The notes beneath the pieces were generated by a model. The model was not told where the DNA came from and ran no database searches. It was given only the letters and a program-made list of their open reading frames with translations. This document shows positions 29,172-38,237 of a stretch of DNA of 64,000 nt, piece after piece (the first letter of the stretch is position 1; every line of letters begins with the position of its first letter). A program made the translations under genes and the position numbers. Source of the stretch: an uncultured Eubacteriales bacterium (GTDB lineage: Bacteria; Bacillota; Clostridia; Lachnospirales; Lachnospiraceae); the NCBI GenBank assembly GCA_900315425.1, contig OMZA01000008.1, positions 62,001 to 126,000 on the forward strand, written 5' to 3'.

Positions 29172-29285
29172 GTGAAGGTTAGATCATCAGTTAAACCAAT
29201 CTGCGAAAAATGCAAAGTTATCAGAAGAAAGGGAAGCGTAAGAGTAATCTGCGAAAACCCTAAGCACAAACAGAGACAGGGATAA
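29172..29285 (+). CDS. rpmJ: 50S ribosomal protein L36, zinc type
   Basis: A 37-residue protein beginning at GTG 29172: [20 protein letters not shown] followed by [17 protein letters not shown]. The C-x2-C ... C-x4-H zinc ligands (Cys11, Cys14, Cys27, His32) are all present. AAAGGAGGTTTTGAC is the ribosome binding site. Confidence 0.96.
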   Translation: MKVRSSVKPICEKCKVIRRKGSVRVICENPKHKQRQG

Positions 29286-29501
29286 TTGTGTTTTTGTTTG
29301 TTTTTTGTGCCGTTTAGGTACATTTTATTTTGCGGCTGCAGTGATGAAACGCCAGGATAGGTTGTTTATCACTATTATATAAAAACTTTAACAGTAAGTT
29401 ATAGTCTGCGCACAACATTTCAGACGTCAGCGATGGCGGGCTGCGTATGGTTATTTACTTACAAAATTTGAATTAACGATTAATGGAGGTGCAAAACACA
29501 C
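29286..29501 (+). ncRNA. Possible leader of the rpsM-rpsK-rpsD-rpoA unit
   Basis: A 216-nt gap, long for this cluster, with a T-rich start after rpmJ and then a GC-richer structured stretch (GCGGCTGCAG near 29332-29341, CAGCGATGGCGGGCTGCG near 29428-29445 pairing in part with it). No ORF with a ribosome binding site. It may hold a terminator/leader used for feedback by S4, as for alpha operons elsewhere. Pairing was seen by eye only. Confidence 0.3.
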
Positions 29502-29870
29502 ATGGCTCGTATTTCAGGTGTTGATTTACCAAGAGAAAAACGTGTTGAGATCGCTTTAACTTATATCTATGGTATAGGTAGAGTTAGTGCTGAGCGTATC
29601 CTTGCTGAGGCAAAGGTTGATCCTAGTACACGTGTTAGAGACTTAACAGATGAAGAAGTTAAGAGAATTAGTGAAGTTATTGATGCAACACAGACTGTAG
29701 AAGGTGATTTAAGAAGAGAAATCGCTATGAACATCAAGAGATTACAGGAAATTGGTTGCTATAGAGGAAAAAGACATAGACAGGGACTCCCTGTTCGTGG
29801 ACAGAAGACAAAGACAAACGCTAGAACTAGAAAAGGTCCAAAGCGTACAGTTGCTAATAAGAAGAAATAA
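29502..29870 (+). CDS. rpsM: 30S ribosomal protein S13
   Basis: A 122-residue S13: [40 protein letters not shown], and the basic C-terminal tail [20 protein letters not shown] that contacts tRNA. Confidence 0.97.
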   Translation: MARISGVDLPREKRVEIALTYIYGIGRVSAERILAEAKVDPSTRVRDLTDEEVKRISEVIDATQTVEGDLRREIAMNIKRLQEIGCYRGKRHRQGLPVRGQKTKTNARTRKGPKRTVANKKK

Positions 29871-29912
29871 TTGATTTTAGATTTATAAACCCACAAGGGA
29901 GGTTAAAGTTCA

Positions 29913-30305
29913 ATGGCTAAAGTTGCAAAAAAAGTAACAAAGAAGCGTGTTAAGAAGAACGTTGAGCATGGACAGGCTCACATTCAATCATCTTTTAATA
30001 ATACAATAGTAACATTAACAGACAATGAAGGAAATGCTCTTTCTTGGGCCAGCGCAGGTGGACTTGGATTCAGAGGATCTAAGAAGTCTACACCATATGC
30101 AGCTCAGATGGCTGCTGAGACAGCAACAAAGGCTGCTCTTATTCATGGCTTAAAGACAGTAGATGTTATGGTTAAAGGTCCTGGTTCAGGACGTGAAGCT
30201 GCAATCCGTGCATTACAGGCATGTGGTCTTGAAGTAACAAGTATCAAGGACGTAACACCTGTTCCTCATAACGGATGTCGCCCACCAAAACGTAGAAGAG
30301 TCTAA
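29913..30305 (+). CDS. rpsK: 30S ribosomal protein S11
   Basis: A 130-residue S11 with an extra-basic N-terminus ([20 protein letters not shown]), then [20 protein letters not shown] and the C-terminal [16 protein letters not shown]. Confidence 0.97.
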   Translation: MAKVAKKVTKKRVKKNVEHGQAHIQSSFNNTIVTLTDNEGNALSWASAGGLGFRGSKKSTPYAAQMAAETATKAALIHGLKTVDVMVKGPGSGREAAIRALQACGLEVTSIKDVTPVPHNGCRPPKRRRV

Positions 30306-30320
30306 TAGGAGGATTAAAAG

Positions 30321-30914
30321 ATGGCAGTTAATAGAGATCCAGTTCTTAAAAGATGTAGATCGCTTGGTTTAGATCCAGCGTATTTAGGAATAGATAAAAA
30401 GTCAAGAAGACAGTCAACAAGAGGCAATAAGAAGATGAGCGAGTATGGTCTCCAGTTAAGAGAGAAACAGAAAGCAAAATTCATCTATGGCGTATTAGAG
30501 AAGCCTTTCAGAAATTACTATGCAAAAGCTCAGAGAATGCAGGGTATGACAGGTGAGAACCTCATGATCCTCCTTGAGCGTAGACTTGATAATGTAATCT
30601 TTAGATTAGGTTATGCAAGAACAAGAAGAGAAGCTAGACAGATAGTTGATCATAAGAGTGTATTAGTTAACGGTAAGAAAGTTAACATTCCATCATATTT
30701 AATCAAAGCTGGCGATAAGATTGAGATTGTCAAATCTGATAAGACAGCTCAGAGATTCAAAGATGTACTTGAAGTTACAGATGGAAGAATTGTTCCAGAA
30801 TGGTTAGAAGCAGATCACGAGAATCTTACAGGAGAAGTTAAAGAACTCCCTACAAGAGAAATCATTGATGTACCTGTTGATGAGATGCTTATCGTCGAGT
30901 TGTACTCTAAGTAA
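30321..30914 (+). CDS. rpsD: 30S ribosomal protein S4
   Basis: A 197-residue S4 with the S4 RNA-binding domain near 90-150 (LERRLDNVIFRLGYARTRRE). The N-terminal zinc-type cysteines of some S4 proteins are reduced to one (KRCRSLGL), so this is the zinc-free form. It is an assembly initiator, and in many bacteria the repressor of its own operon. Confidence 0.97.
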   Translation: MAVNRDPVLKRCRSLGLDPAYLGIDKKSRRQSTRGNKKMSEYGLQLREKQKAKFIYGVLEKPFRNYYAKAQRMQGMTGENLMILLERRLDNVIFRLGYARTRREARQIVDHKSVLVNGKKVNIPSYLIKAGDKIEIVKSDKTAQRFKDVLEVTDGRIVPEWLEADHENLTGEVKELPTREIIDVPVDEMLIVELYSK

Positions 30915-30958
30915 TAAGCATTAGTTGTTCCTAAAATAAGGAAAAGGAGGAGCTTTTA

Positions 30959-31924
30959 GTGTTCGATTTTCAAGTACCTAAGATTACAATGGAAGAAGTT
31001 TCTGAAGATGGTAAATACGGAAAATTCGTAGTTGAACCATTGGAAAGAGGTTATGGTCTTACTCTTGGTAATTCACTTAGAAGAATAATGCTTTCTTCAT
31101 TACCTGGAGCTGCTGTAAGCCTTGTAAAGTTTGATGGTGTTTTACATGAGTTCAGTACAATTCCTGGTGTTAAGGAAGATGTTACTGATATCATTATGAA
31201 TATCAAAAGTCTTCACATTAAAAATGAAAGCGAAAGTGACGCACCAATCGTTGGTTACATTGATGTAAAGGGCGATGGAGTTGTTACAGCTGAAGATATT
31301 CAGGTTCCACCTGAAGTTGAGATTGTTAATAAAGATGCTGTTATTGCTACATTAAGTGGTGGTTCAGATAGCAAATTCTATGCTGAATTAACAATTACAA
31401 AGGGTAGAGGTTATATTAGCGCTGATAAGAATAAGAGTGATGATCTTCCAATCGGAGTTATCGCAATTGATTCTATCTACACTCCAATCGAGAGAGTTAA
31501 TATGAAGGTTGAGAATACCCGTGTAGGTCAGATAACAGATTATGATAAGCTTACTTTAGAAGTTTATACAAATGGTACACTTACTCCTGATGATGCTGTA
31601 AGTCTTGCAGCTAAGGTTTTAAGTGAGCATCTTAAATATTTCATTGACCTTTCAGAAGCTGGTTCAGCAATGGACGGTCCTGTTATGCAGCCAGAACAGA
31701 CAGATGATTCTGGTAAGATATTAGATATGAATATTGATGAACTTGAGTTATCAGTTCGTTCATACAACTGCTTAAAGAGAGCAGGCATCAATACAGTTCA
31801 GGAATTAGTTAACAAGACTCCTGATGAAATGATGAAAGTTAGAAATCTCGGACGTAAGTCATTAGATGAAGTTCTTAACAAGTTAGTAGAGTTAGGTTTA
31901 CATCTAAGAGATAGTGAGAATTAA
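30959..31924 (+). CDS. rpoA: RNA polymerase alpha subunit
   Basis: A 321-residue alpha subunit. Start GTG 30959 after AAAAGGAGGAGC. The N-terminal dimerisation domain contains [20 protein letters not shown] and the C-terminal domain ([32 protein letters not shown]) binds UP elements and activators. Sits between rpsD and rplQ as in most bacteria. Confidence 0.98.
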   Translation: MFDFQVPKITMEEVSEDGKYGKFVVEPLERGYGLTLGNSLRRIMLSSLPGAAVSLVKFDGVLHEFSTIPGVKEDVTDIIMNIKSLHIKNESESDAPIVGYIDVKGDGVVTAEDIQVPPEVEIVNKDAVIATLSGGSDSKFYAELTITKGRGYISADKNKSDDLPIGVIAIDSIYTPIERVNMKVENTRVGQITDYDKLTLEVYTNGTLTPDDAVSLAAKVLSEHLKYFIDLSEAGSAMDGPVMQPEQTDDSGKILDMNIDELELSVRSYNCLKRAGINTVQELVNKTPDEMMKVRNLGRKSLDEVLNKLVELGLHLRDSEN

Positions 31925-31938
31925 GGAGGTAAGTAACA

Positions 31939-32475
31939 ATGGCAAAGTATAGAAAGCTTAGCAGAACTTCTTCTCAGAGAAAAGCAATGCTTAGAATTCT
32001 TGCATCACAGCTTATTGAAAACGGTAAAATCGTTACAACTGAAGCTAGAGCTAAAGAAGTACGTAAGTTAGCTGAAAGCCTTATCGCACTTGCTGTTAAG
32101 GAAAAAGATAACTTCGAAGAAGTTACAGTTCAGTCTAAAGTATATATTAAAGATAAAGATGGTAATAGAGTTAAAGAGGTTATCGACGGAAAAAAGGTCG
32201 ACAAGGTAGAGATGCAGGATAAGACAATTAAGAAGGATAGCCCTTCAAAACTTCATGCAAGAAGACTTATTATGAAATCTCTTTACAATCCTACAGTAGT
32301 TCCTACAGATGCTGCAGGCAAGAAGAAAGGAACTAAGAAAGTAGACTTAGCTCAGAAATTATTTGATGAAATTGCACCTAAGTACGAAGGCAGAAACGGT
32401 GGATACACAAGAATCGTTAAGATTGGCCAGCGTAAAGGTGATGCTGCTATGGAAGTTGTACTTGAGTTAGTTTAA
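31939..32475 (+). CDS. rplQ: 50S ribosomal protein L17, long form
   Basis: A 178-residue L17, about 50-60 residues longer than the usual ~120. The N-terminal core MAKYRKLSRTSSQRKAMLRI and the C-terminal YTRIVKIGQRKGDAAMEVVL are standard. Between them, at about 65-125, lies an insertion with KVYIKDKDGNRVKEVIDGKK and a Lys-rich GKKKGTKKVDL. It is followed by a strong terminator that closes the alpha unit. Confidence 0.95.
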   Translation: MAKYRKLSRTSSQRKAMLRILASQLIENGKIVTTEARAKEVRKLAESLIALAVKEKDNFEEVTVQSKVYIKDKDGNRVKEVIDGKKVDKVEMQDKTIKKDSPSKLHARRLIMKSLYNPTVVPTDAAGKKKGTKKVDLAQKLFDEIAPKYEGRNGGYTRIVKIGQRKGDAAMEVVLELV

Positions 32476-32522
32476 TCATTGTATAATTATCAATGAGATT
32501 TAGTATGGTAACATATTAATTT

Positions 32523-32552
32523 AAAAAAGGAGCTGGTTTTCAGCTCCTTTTT
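32523..32552 (+). terminator. Terminator after rplQ
   Basis: AAAAAAGGAGCTG, TTTT loop, CAGCTCCTTTTT: a perfect GC-containing stem with flanking A and T runs. Confidence 0.9.
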
Positions 32553-32596
32553 AAATTATATAAATCAACGGTTATGAGATTACAGGCAGGTTTATT

Positions 32597-34369
32597 ATGA
32601 GTTTAATAAAGGTCGCAGGTTTAAAGAAAATATTTACAAAATATGATGATAATAACGAAATAGAAAGTTCCAGAGAAGTTCTTAGAGATATTAATATGGA
32701 TGTGGAAAAAGGGGATTTTGTTGCCATTTTGGGTTCTAATGGCTCAGGTAAGACTACATTTGCAAGACATTTAAATGCCTTGCTTTTTTCTGATGAAGGA
32801 ACCGTAACCATTGATGGAGAAGATACGAAATCTGTAAAAAATATTTGGGAAATTCGTAAGAAGTGCGGCATGGTCTTCCAGAATCCCGACAACCAGATTG
32901 TTGGCGTGACTGTGGAAGAGGATGCGGCCTTTGGGTTGGAAAACCTGGGAGTAGAACCTGTAAAGATGCAAAAGAGGGTTAATGAATCCCTTAATAAAAC
33001 TGGTCTGGGTAAATATAAGCAAAAGTCTCCTTCGAGGCTCTCCGGTGGGCAAAAGCAACGATTATCTATAGCTTCTTCAATAAGTATGAGACCAAAATGT
33101 CTGATTCTAGACGAGCCTACAGCCATGTTAGATCCGGCTGGTAGAAAAGATGTCATGAAGATTGTAAAAGAGCTCAATAAAGAAGACAAAATGACTATTA
33201 TTTATATAACCCACCATATGGATGAAGCTGCAAAAGCAGATAAAATATTTGTGTTAAACAAAGGAGAAGTAGTTACCTGTGGAACGCCTTTTGAAGTGTT
33301 TCAAAAGGTAGATGTGCTTGAACAGGCAAAACTTACAATACCATATGTCACAAAAGTGGCTAAAATCATGAATAATTGTGGATTCTTAAAGGCTTATAAC
33401 TACTATAATGTGGATGAACTTATTGAAAATTTTTCCAAGGAAAATGATGTAAGTTCCTTTAATAGTAAAATCAGAAAGGCATCAGAAGTTAGTTCGAGAA
33501 AAAAGGATTTAAAAAAAGAAACAGATATTTCCAGAGATTGTATTCTTAGTATTTCGAATGTGTCGCTTTGTTACGATAAGGGATTGTCCTTTGAAAATAC
33601 AGCTATAAATAACGTAAGCCTTAACATTTACAAGGATGAATTTATTGGAATCATTGGTCATACAGGTTCTGGAAAATCCAGTCTTGTGCAGTTGATGGAT
33701 GGTTTAATAAAACCCACGGATGGAACTGTTAAATTCAAAGGCATGGATATTAATGACAAGGATTTTAATAAAAGGGAATTGCATTTTAAGGTAGGAATGG
33801 TCTTTCAATATCCTGAAAACCAGCTTTTTGAAGAGTCTGTTATTAAGGATGTAATGTTTGGTCCGTTAAATCAAGGAATTTCCCAAGAACTGGCCCAAAA
33901 TAAAGGGGAGAAGGCTTTGGAAATAATGGGAATTTCCAAAGATAGATTTGAAGCTTCGCCTTTTGAACTTTCCGGTGGAGAAAAACGTAGGGTGGCCATT
34001 GCAGGAGTTATCGCTATGGAGCCGGAGATTATTATTCTAGATGAGCCGGTGGCAGGATTGGATCCGGAGACTTCCAGTATATTGCTGTGTGCCTTAAAGG
34101 ATTTAAGAGACAAGGGCAAGACGGTTATTTTGATTTCCCATGATATGGAAAATGTGGCAGAGTACACAGATAGAGTATTGGTTATGAATCAGGGTAGCGT
34201 TGTGATGGATGATACTACTGAAAATGTATTCAAAAATCAGGTGAAGCTTAAGGAGATAGGGTTAGATATTCCAATTCCTAAAGAGGTTATGTTACGCCTT
34301 TATAAGGCAGGTTACAATGTTAACACTAATGTCCTTACTCTTAAGGACATAGAGAAAGAGTTGAAATGA
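32597..34369 (+). CDS. ecfA: Fused ECF transporter ATPase (EcfA1-EcfA2)
   Basis: A 590-residue tandem ABC ATPase. Domain 1 (about 1-260): Walker A GSNGSGKTT, Q-loop FQNPDNQIVG, signature LSGGQKQR, Walker B LILDEPTAMLDP. A charged linker (about 285-315, KKDLKKETDISRD) joins domain 2: Walker A GHTGSGKSS, FQYPENQLFE, LSGGEKRR, IILDEPVAGLDP. These are the two ATPases that power vitamin and cofactor ECF transporters with EcfT, here in one chain instead of two genes. Both sites look intact. It follows the rplQ terminator and runs straight into ecfT. Confidence 0.93.
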   Translation: MSLIKVAGLKKIFTKYDDNNEIESSREVLRDINMDVEKGDFVAILGSNGSGKTTFARHLNALLFSDEGTVTIDGEDTKSVKNIWEIRKKCGMVFQNPDNQIVGVTVEEDAAFGLENLGVEPVKMQKRVNESLNKTGLGKYKQKSPSRLSGGQKQRLSIASSISMRPKCLILDEPTAMLDPAGRKDVMKIVKELNKEDKMTIIYITHHMDEAAKADKIFVLNKGEVVTCGTPFEVFQKVDVLEQAKLTIPYVTKVAKIMNNCGFLKAYNYYNVDELIENFSKENDVSSFNSKIRKASEVSSRKKDLKKETDISRDCILSISNVSLCYDKGLSFENTAINNVSLNIYKDEFIGIIGHTGSGKSSLVQLMDGLIKPTDGTVKFKGMDINDKDFNKRELHFKVGMVFQYPENQLFEESVIKDVMFGPLNQGISQELAQNKGEKALEIMGISKDRFEASPFELSGGEKRRVAIAGVIAMEPEIIILDEPVAGLDPETSSILLCALKDLRDKGKTVILISHDMENVAEYTDRVLVMNQGSVVMDDTTENVFKNQVKLKEIGLDIPIPKEVMLRLYKAGYNVNTNVLTLKDIEKELK

Positions 34370-34370
34370 T

Positions 34371-35165
34371 ATGCTAAGAGATATAACTTTGGGTCAGTAT
34401 TATAATGGTGATTCCATAATTCACAGGTTAGACCCAAGAACCAAGATATTTTTTACATTTGCATATTTGATAATGCTTTTTATGGTAGATAATTTTAAAG
34501 GTATTGTGTTTATGACGGCGGTGGTGACTGGTGTGATAATCATTTCTAAAGTACCTTTTCGATACATTTTCAAAGGCCTTAAAGCTATTATTTATATTAT
34601 AATAATTACGGTATTTTTTAAGCTGTTTTTCAGTACCAGTGGAAATGTGGTGTGGCAGTGGAAGTTTCTTAAAATTACCGACGAAGGTGCTAAGGAGGCA
34701 GTATTTATTGCTGTCAGATTTGTGCTTATTGTAATTGGTACTTCAGTTATGACATTAACTACTACACCTAACAGTCTTACTGCAGGTTTGGAAAAATCCT
34801 TGAGATTTCTTAGTTATATAAAGGTTCCGGTACATGAAATTGCTCTTATGATGTCTATTGCTCTGCGTTTTATTCCGGTGCTCATGGAGGAAACCAATAA
34901 AATTATGAAAGCACAAACTGCCAGAGGGGCGGATTTTGAAAGTGGAGGAATCATGAGAAAAGCCAAAGCCATGGTGCCTATAATTGTGCCACTTTTTGTG
35001 TCCGCATTTCGTAAAGCAAATGATTTGGCCACAGCTATGGACGCCAGATGTTACCACGGTGGTAATGAAAGAACGAAACTTCATCCTTTGCATTATATGA
35101 AAGCTGATGGAGTTGCCTATGTGTTAGTGGCAGTTATGGTGGGATGTTGCGTGTTTGTTTTGTAA
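34371..35165 (+). CDS. ecfT: ECF transporter transmembrane component EcfT
   Basis: A 264-residue membrane protein with five to six helices. It has the two Ala-Arg-Gly-type coupling motifs: TARGADFESGG in a cytosolic helix and AMDARCYHGG near the C-terminus. It couples ATP hydrolysis by EcfA to the exchangeable S-components encoded elsewhere. One base separates it from ecfA. Confidence 0.92.
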   Translation: MLRDITLGQYYNGDSIIHRLDPRTKIFFTFAYLIMLFMVDNFKGIVFMTAVVTGVIIISKVPFRYIFKGLKAIIYIIIITVFFKLFFSTSGNVVWQWKFLKITDEGAKEAVFIAVRFVLIVIGTSVMTLTTTPNSLTAGLEKSLRFLSYIKVPVHEIALMMSIALRFIPVLMEETNKIMKAQTARGADFESGGIMRKAKAMVPIIVPLFVSAFRKANDLATAMDARCYHGGNERTKLHPLHYMKADGVAYVLVAVMVGCCVFVL

Positions 35166-35182
35166 TATATGGAGGCTTGTAT

Positions 35183-35389
35183 ATGACAGTAAAAAAGAAG
35201 GCTGACAATAGTTTTGTTGGAGATTGTAACAGTTGTAGCTTTTATGTGTATGATGAAGATTATGATGATTATATGTGCCAGGTAAATATGGACGAGGATG
35301 ATGCTATTCGTCTTATGATGGATGAGAAATATCAGTGTCCTTATTATCAGGCAGATGATGAATATAGAGTTGTCAGAAAACAGATGTAG
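35183..35389 (+). CDS. Small acidic Cys-containing protein (DUF6472-like)
   Basis: A 68-residue protein starting at ATG 35183 with GGAGG upstream. Four cysteines (CNSC, MCQ, QCPYY) suggest a metal-binding knuckle in a very acidic chain (YDEDYDDY, DEDDA). Such proteins sit next to ecfT/truA in many Lachnospiraceae; the family label is from memory of that context. No function is known. Confidence 0.65.
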   Translation: MTVKKKADNSFVGDCNSCSFYVYDEDYDDYMCQVNMDEDDAIRLMMDEKYQCPYYQADDEYRVVRKQM

Positions 35390-35409
35390 TCTGGCAGTTA
35401 GGATGTTTT

Positions 35410-36147
35410 ATGAGAAGAATTAAGCTTATCGTCAGCTATGACGGAACTAATTATGTGGGATGGCAAAAGCAGATAAATGGGATTGCCGTTGAAGAGATTA
35501 TTAATAAGGCCCTTTCCAAACTTCTTAATGAGGATATTGAGGTTATTGGTGCCAGCAGAACGGATTCCGGCGTTCATGCTTTGGGAAATGTTGCGGTATT
35601 TGACACGGAGTCCAGGATTCCAGGTGATAAGTTTTGCTTTGCCCTAAATCAATATTTACCGGAAGATATAAGGATTCAGGAGTCCTGTGAGGTGGAGAAG
35701 GATTTTCACCCTAGATTCTGCGATACTATAAAAACGTATGAATATTCTATTTTAAATCGTAGGTTTGATATTCCAACTTCCAGACTGTATCATTATTTCA
35801 TGTACATGCCTTTAGATGTGGAGAAAATGCAGGCTGGTGCTGTTTATATTAAAGGTGAACATGATTTTAAAAGCTTTTGTTCTGCCAGAAGTCAGGTTAA
35901 AGATACTGTTAGAGAAGTTACGGATATACAGGTGTTTAAAGAGGGAGAGTATGTCAAGATACGTGTAAGTGGCACGGGATTTCTCTATAACATGGTGCGT
36001 ATCATTGCCGGGACTTTAATTAAAGTAGGCCTGGGAGTGTATCCGCCTGATTATGTTAAGGAGATATTAGATGCCAAGGATAGAAATGCAGCAGGTCCAA
36101 AAGCTCCAGCCAGAGGACTGACTCTAATAGAGATAAAATATTTATAA
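35410..36147 (+). CDS. truA: tRNA pseudouridine(38-40) synthase TruA
   Basis: A 245-residue TruA: YDGTNYVGWQKQINGIAVEE, the catalytic Asp in GASRTDSGVHALGNV, the KTYEYSI and GTGFLYNMVRIIAGT blocks. It isomerises uridines in the anticodon arm of many tRNAs. It ends just before the rplM promoter. Confidence 0.96.
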   Translation: MRRIKLIVSYDGTNYVGWQKQINGIAVEEIINKALSKLLNEDIEVIGASRTDSGVHALGNVAVFDTESRIPGDKFCFALNQYLPEDIRIQESCEVEKDFHPRFCDTIKTYEYSILNRRFDIPTSRLYHYFMYMPLDVEKMQAGAVYIKGEHDFKSFCSARSQVKDTVREVTDIQVFKEGEYVKIRVSGTGFLYNMVRIIAGTLIKVGLGVYPPDYVKEILDAKDRNAAGPKAPARGLTLIEIKYL

Positions 36148-36154
36148 AAATTTA

Positions 36155-36183
36155 TTGACATAGAATTTAAATTATAATATAAT
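36155..36183 (+). promoter_or_regulatory. Near-perfect sigma-A promoter of rplM-rpsI
   Basis: TTGACA, exactly 17 bp, TATAAT: full consensus at both hexamers. It gives a leader of about 105 nt before rplM. Confidence 0.85.
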
Positions 36184-36189
36184 TCACAA

Positions 36190-36297
36190 ATGTGGCGTCT
36201 TATGTCATAAGTGCGCCTAAAATCGCATGTAAGTGCTTAAGCCATAGCCCCGGTAAGAGCATTTATAATATATTAGAATTTAATAGGAGGAATTACC
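36190..36297 (+). ncRNA. L13-type leader RNA candidate
   Basis: The 5' UTR of rplM contains GGCGTCTTATGTCATAAGTG and CGCC, which can fold as a stem, followed by a second segment with GCTTAAGCC and GCCCCGGTAAGAGC. Firmicutes often carry an L13 leader here that is thought to bind L13. Position and stem support this; the exact Rfam fit is untested. Confidence 0.5.
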
Positions 36298-36726
36298 ATG
36301 AAGAGTTACATGGCTAACCCATCAAAGATTGAAAGAAAATGGTATGTAGTTGATGCTACAGACTGTACATTAGGTCGTTTAGCTTCAGAGATAGCTAAGG
36401 TATTAAGAGGAAAAAACAAACCAGAATATACACCACACATTGACACAGGCGATTATGTAATCGTTGTTAATGCAGACAAGATTAAAGTTACAGGTAAGAA
36501 ATTAGACCAGAAGCTTTACTACAGACATTCTGATTATGTTGGTGGTTTCAAAGAGACAACATTAAAAGAGATGCTCGCTAAAAAGCCTGAGAAGGTTATC
36601 GAGCTTGCAGTTAAAGGAATGCTTCCAAAGGGACCTTTAGGAAGAGAAATGATCACAAAGCTTCATGTATATGCAGGACCAGAACACAATCATGCAGCAC
36701 AGAAGCCTGAGACATTAACATTTTAA
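36298..36726 (+). CDS. rplM: 50S ribosomal protein L13
   Basis: A 142-residue L13: [40 protein letters not shown], and [20 protein letters not shown]. Ribosome binding site TAGGAGGAATTACC. It forms an operon with rpsI. Confidence 0.97.
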   Translation: MKSYMANPSKIERKWYVVDATDCTLGRLASEIAKVLRGKNKPEYTPHIDTGDYVIVVNADKIKVTGKKLDQKLYYRHSDYVGGFKETTLKEMLAKKPEKVIELAVKGMLPKGPLGREMITKLHVYAGPEHNHAAQKPETLTF

Positions 36727-36752
36727 GGTTAAATTGGAAGGAGGAATTATAA

Positions 36753-37148
36753 ATGGCTAAGACAAATAAGTATTACGGAACAGGTAGAAGAAAAAAGAGT
36801 GTTGCCAGAGTATATTTAGTACCAGGAAAAGGTGACATCACTATCAATAAAAAATCAATTGATGAATATTTTGGATTAGAGACATTAAAGGTTATCGTTA
36901 GACAGCCTTTAGTAGCTACATCTACAACAGATAAATATGACGTTATCGTAAATGTTAAGGGTGGCGGATACACAGGCCAGGCCGGAGCAGTTAGACACGG
37001 TATCGCAAGAGCTTTACTTGAGGTTGACGAGGCATATCGTCCAACACTTAAGAAAGAGGGATATCTTACAAGAGATCCAAGAATGAAAGAAAGAAAGAAG
37101 TATGGTTTAAAGAAAGCACGTCGTGCACCACAGTTCTCAAAGAGATAA
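36753..37148 (+). CDS. rpsI: 30S ribosomal protein S9
   Basis: A 131-residue S9: [40 protein letters not shown] and the conserved C-terminal tail RRAPQFSKR that contacts P-site tRNA. The last five codons (from 37133) belong to the 96-bp repeat found twice more downstream. The 3' end is thus an integration site that leaves the gene product unchanged. Confidence 0.98.
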   Translation: MAKTNKYYGTGRRKKSVARVYLVPGKGDITINKKSIDEYFGLETLKVIVRQPLVATSTTDKYDVIVNVKGGGYTGQAGAVRHGIARALLEVDEAYRPTLKKEGYLTRDPRMKERKKYGLKKARRAPQFSKR

Positions 37149-37228
37149 TTGTTTCACAACGTATTACGTCTTTGGACAATCATATACGACTTATTACACC
37201 TCAGGACAACTGTCCTGGGGTGTTTTTT
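37133..37228 (+). repeat. Attachment-like repeat, copy A (rpsI 3' end plus terminator)
   Basis: Starts GTTCTCAAAGAGATAAT (the FSKR-stop end of rpsI) and runs through TCACAACGTATTACGTCTTT to the terminator ACACCTCAGGACAA ... TGTCCTGGGGTGTTTTTT. Copies B (39865) and C (43245) match it except at about five single bases. It contains the native rpsI terminator (37196-37228). Confidence 0.88.
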
Positions 37229-37265
37229 ATCATATGGGAATCGAGAATGGAATTAGATGTAAATT

Positions 37266-37415
37266 AGTGAAATTCAGGTCGTTATCTGTGTAGATGACGG
37301 ATTTTTTGTATTGTGTGACAGGCTTGTTTATGCGGATGAGACGAATAGTGTCATGCATGTTATTAAGGAGAAAAACAAGGAAAAGCAAAAGCTCCCCGGG
37401 CAGCTATTTGACTGA
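37266..37415 (+). pseudogene. Short protein remnant at the left end of island 1
   Basis: One frame remains open for about 49 codons (IQVVICVDDGFFVLCDRLVY ... KQKLPGQLFD then stop) without a start codon or ribosome binding site. It looks like the C-terminal end of a protein otherwise deleted. No family is recognised. Confidence 0.3.
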
Positions 37416-37431
37416 TGCGAGAAGAAAGAGG

Positions 37432-37490
37432 TTGACATGGAGTACTCTGAGGTATAATATATATCAAAACGATATATCTATTTGATATAT
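37432..37490 (+). promoter_or_regulatory. Promoter and operator of the ferredoxin/PadR/flavodoxin operon
   Basis: TTGACA at 37432, 17 bp, TAATAT at 37455. Directly downstream lies the inverted repeat ATATATCAAA-N12-TTTGATATAT (37459-37490) with a smaller palindrome GATATATC exactly in its centre. It overlaps the -10 and start site and is a good candidate target for the PadR-family protein of the same operon. Confidence 0.6.
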
Positions 37491-37505
37491 GCGAAGGAGT
37501 ATTCA

Positions 37506-38237
37506 ATGAAGCGTCAGACAATAAGAAGAACGATTATTTTCATATCATTCCTGCTGTTTCCCATAACAGCGTGGTACTTTTCACCATACCTGATAATCAT
37601 GGCAGCATCAGAGCATATCATGAACGGAAGCTTTATAGTCTTTATGAGCTTGCTTATTTTTTCGATGTTTTTTGGACGTGCTTTTTGCGGATACCTCTGT
37701 CCTGCAGGTGGATTACAAGAATGCGTCCTAAGATGCAATGAAAAGCCTGCGAAACAGGGCTGGAGAAATAAGATTAAATACGTTATCTGGACACTGTGGA
37801 TTTCTGCTATAATTGTGACTTTTATCCTCGGGAAAAACCATGTAACTATAGATCCTTTTTTCATGACAGACCATGGTATTTCTGTGACAGAAATACATAA
37901 CTATATCATCTATTACGGAGTGCTTCTGATACTGGTGCTTCCGTCATTGATACATGGAAGAAGGGCGACTTGTCATTATCTCTGCTGGATGGTTCCGTTT
38001 ATGGTAATCGGGAGCAGTATAGGGCGATTCCTTCATCTGCCGCAGCTTCATGTTGAAGCATCCGCAGCGGACTGCATTTCTTGTAACAGGTGTTCAAAGG
38101 CTTGTCCCATGGGGCTTGACGTCGCACATATGGTACAGGAAGGCAGCAACTCAAAGTGCACCGAGTGTATATTGTGCGGAGCTTGTGTTGATGAATGTCC
38201 GAAAAAAGTTCTAAAATACTGTTGGAGGTGGAAATAA
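37506..38237 (+). CDS. NapH-like membrane ferredoxin (4Fe-4S) protein
   Basis: A 243-residue membrane protein with about five helices and the NapH/NosR-type motifs: two paired cysteines in GRAFCGYLCPAGGLQE and CHYLCWMVP, and a C-terminal domain with two 4Fe-4S clusters (CISCNRCSKACP and CTECILCGACVDECP). It would pass electrons from or to the quinone-side of the membrane to soluble carriers. The downstream flavodoxin is a likely partner. Start ATG 37506 after GAAGGAGTATTCA. Higher GC than the neighbouring AT-rich islands. Confidence 0.85.
   Translation: MKRQTIRRTIIFISFLLFPITAWYFSPYLIIMAASEHIMNGSFIVFMSLLIFSMFFGRAFCGYLCPAGGLQECVLRCNEKPAKQGWRNKIKYVIWTLWISAIIVTFILGKNHVTIDPFFMTDHGISVTEIHNYIIYYGVLLILVLPSLIHGRRATCHYLCWMVPFMVIGSSIGRFLHLPQLHVEASAADCISCNRCSKACPMGLDVAHMVQEGSNSKCTECILCGACVDECPKKVLKYCWRWK

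Noticed and set aside
37294-37485. 63-aa ORF before the ferredoxin gene
   Set aside because: It spans the promoter and palindrome of the following operon, has no ribosome binding site, and another frame shows a better protein remnant (37266-37415).
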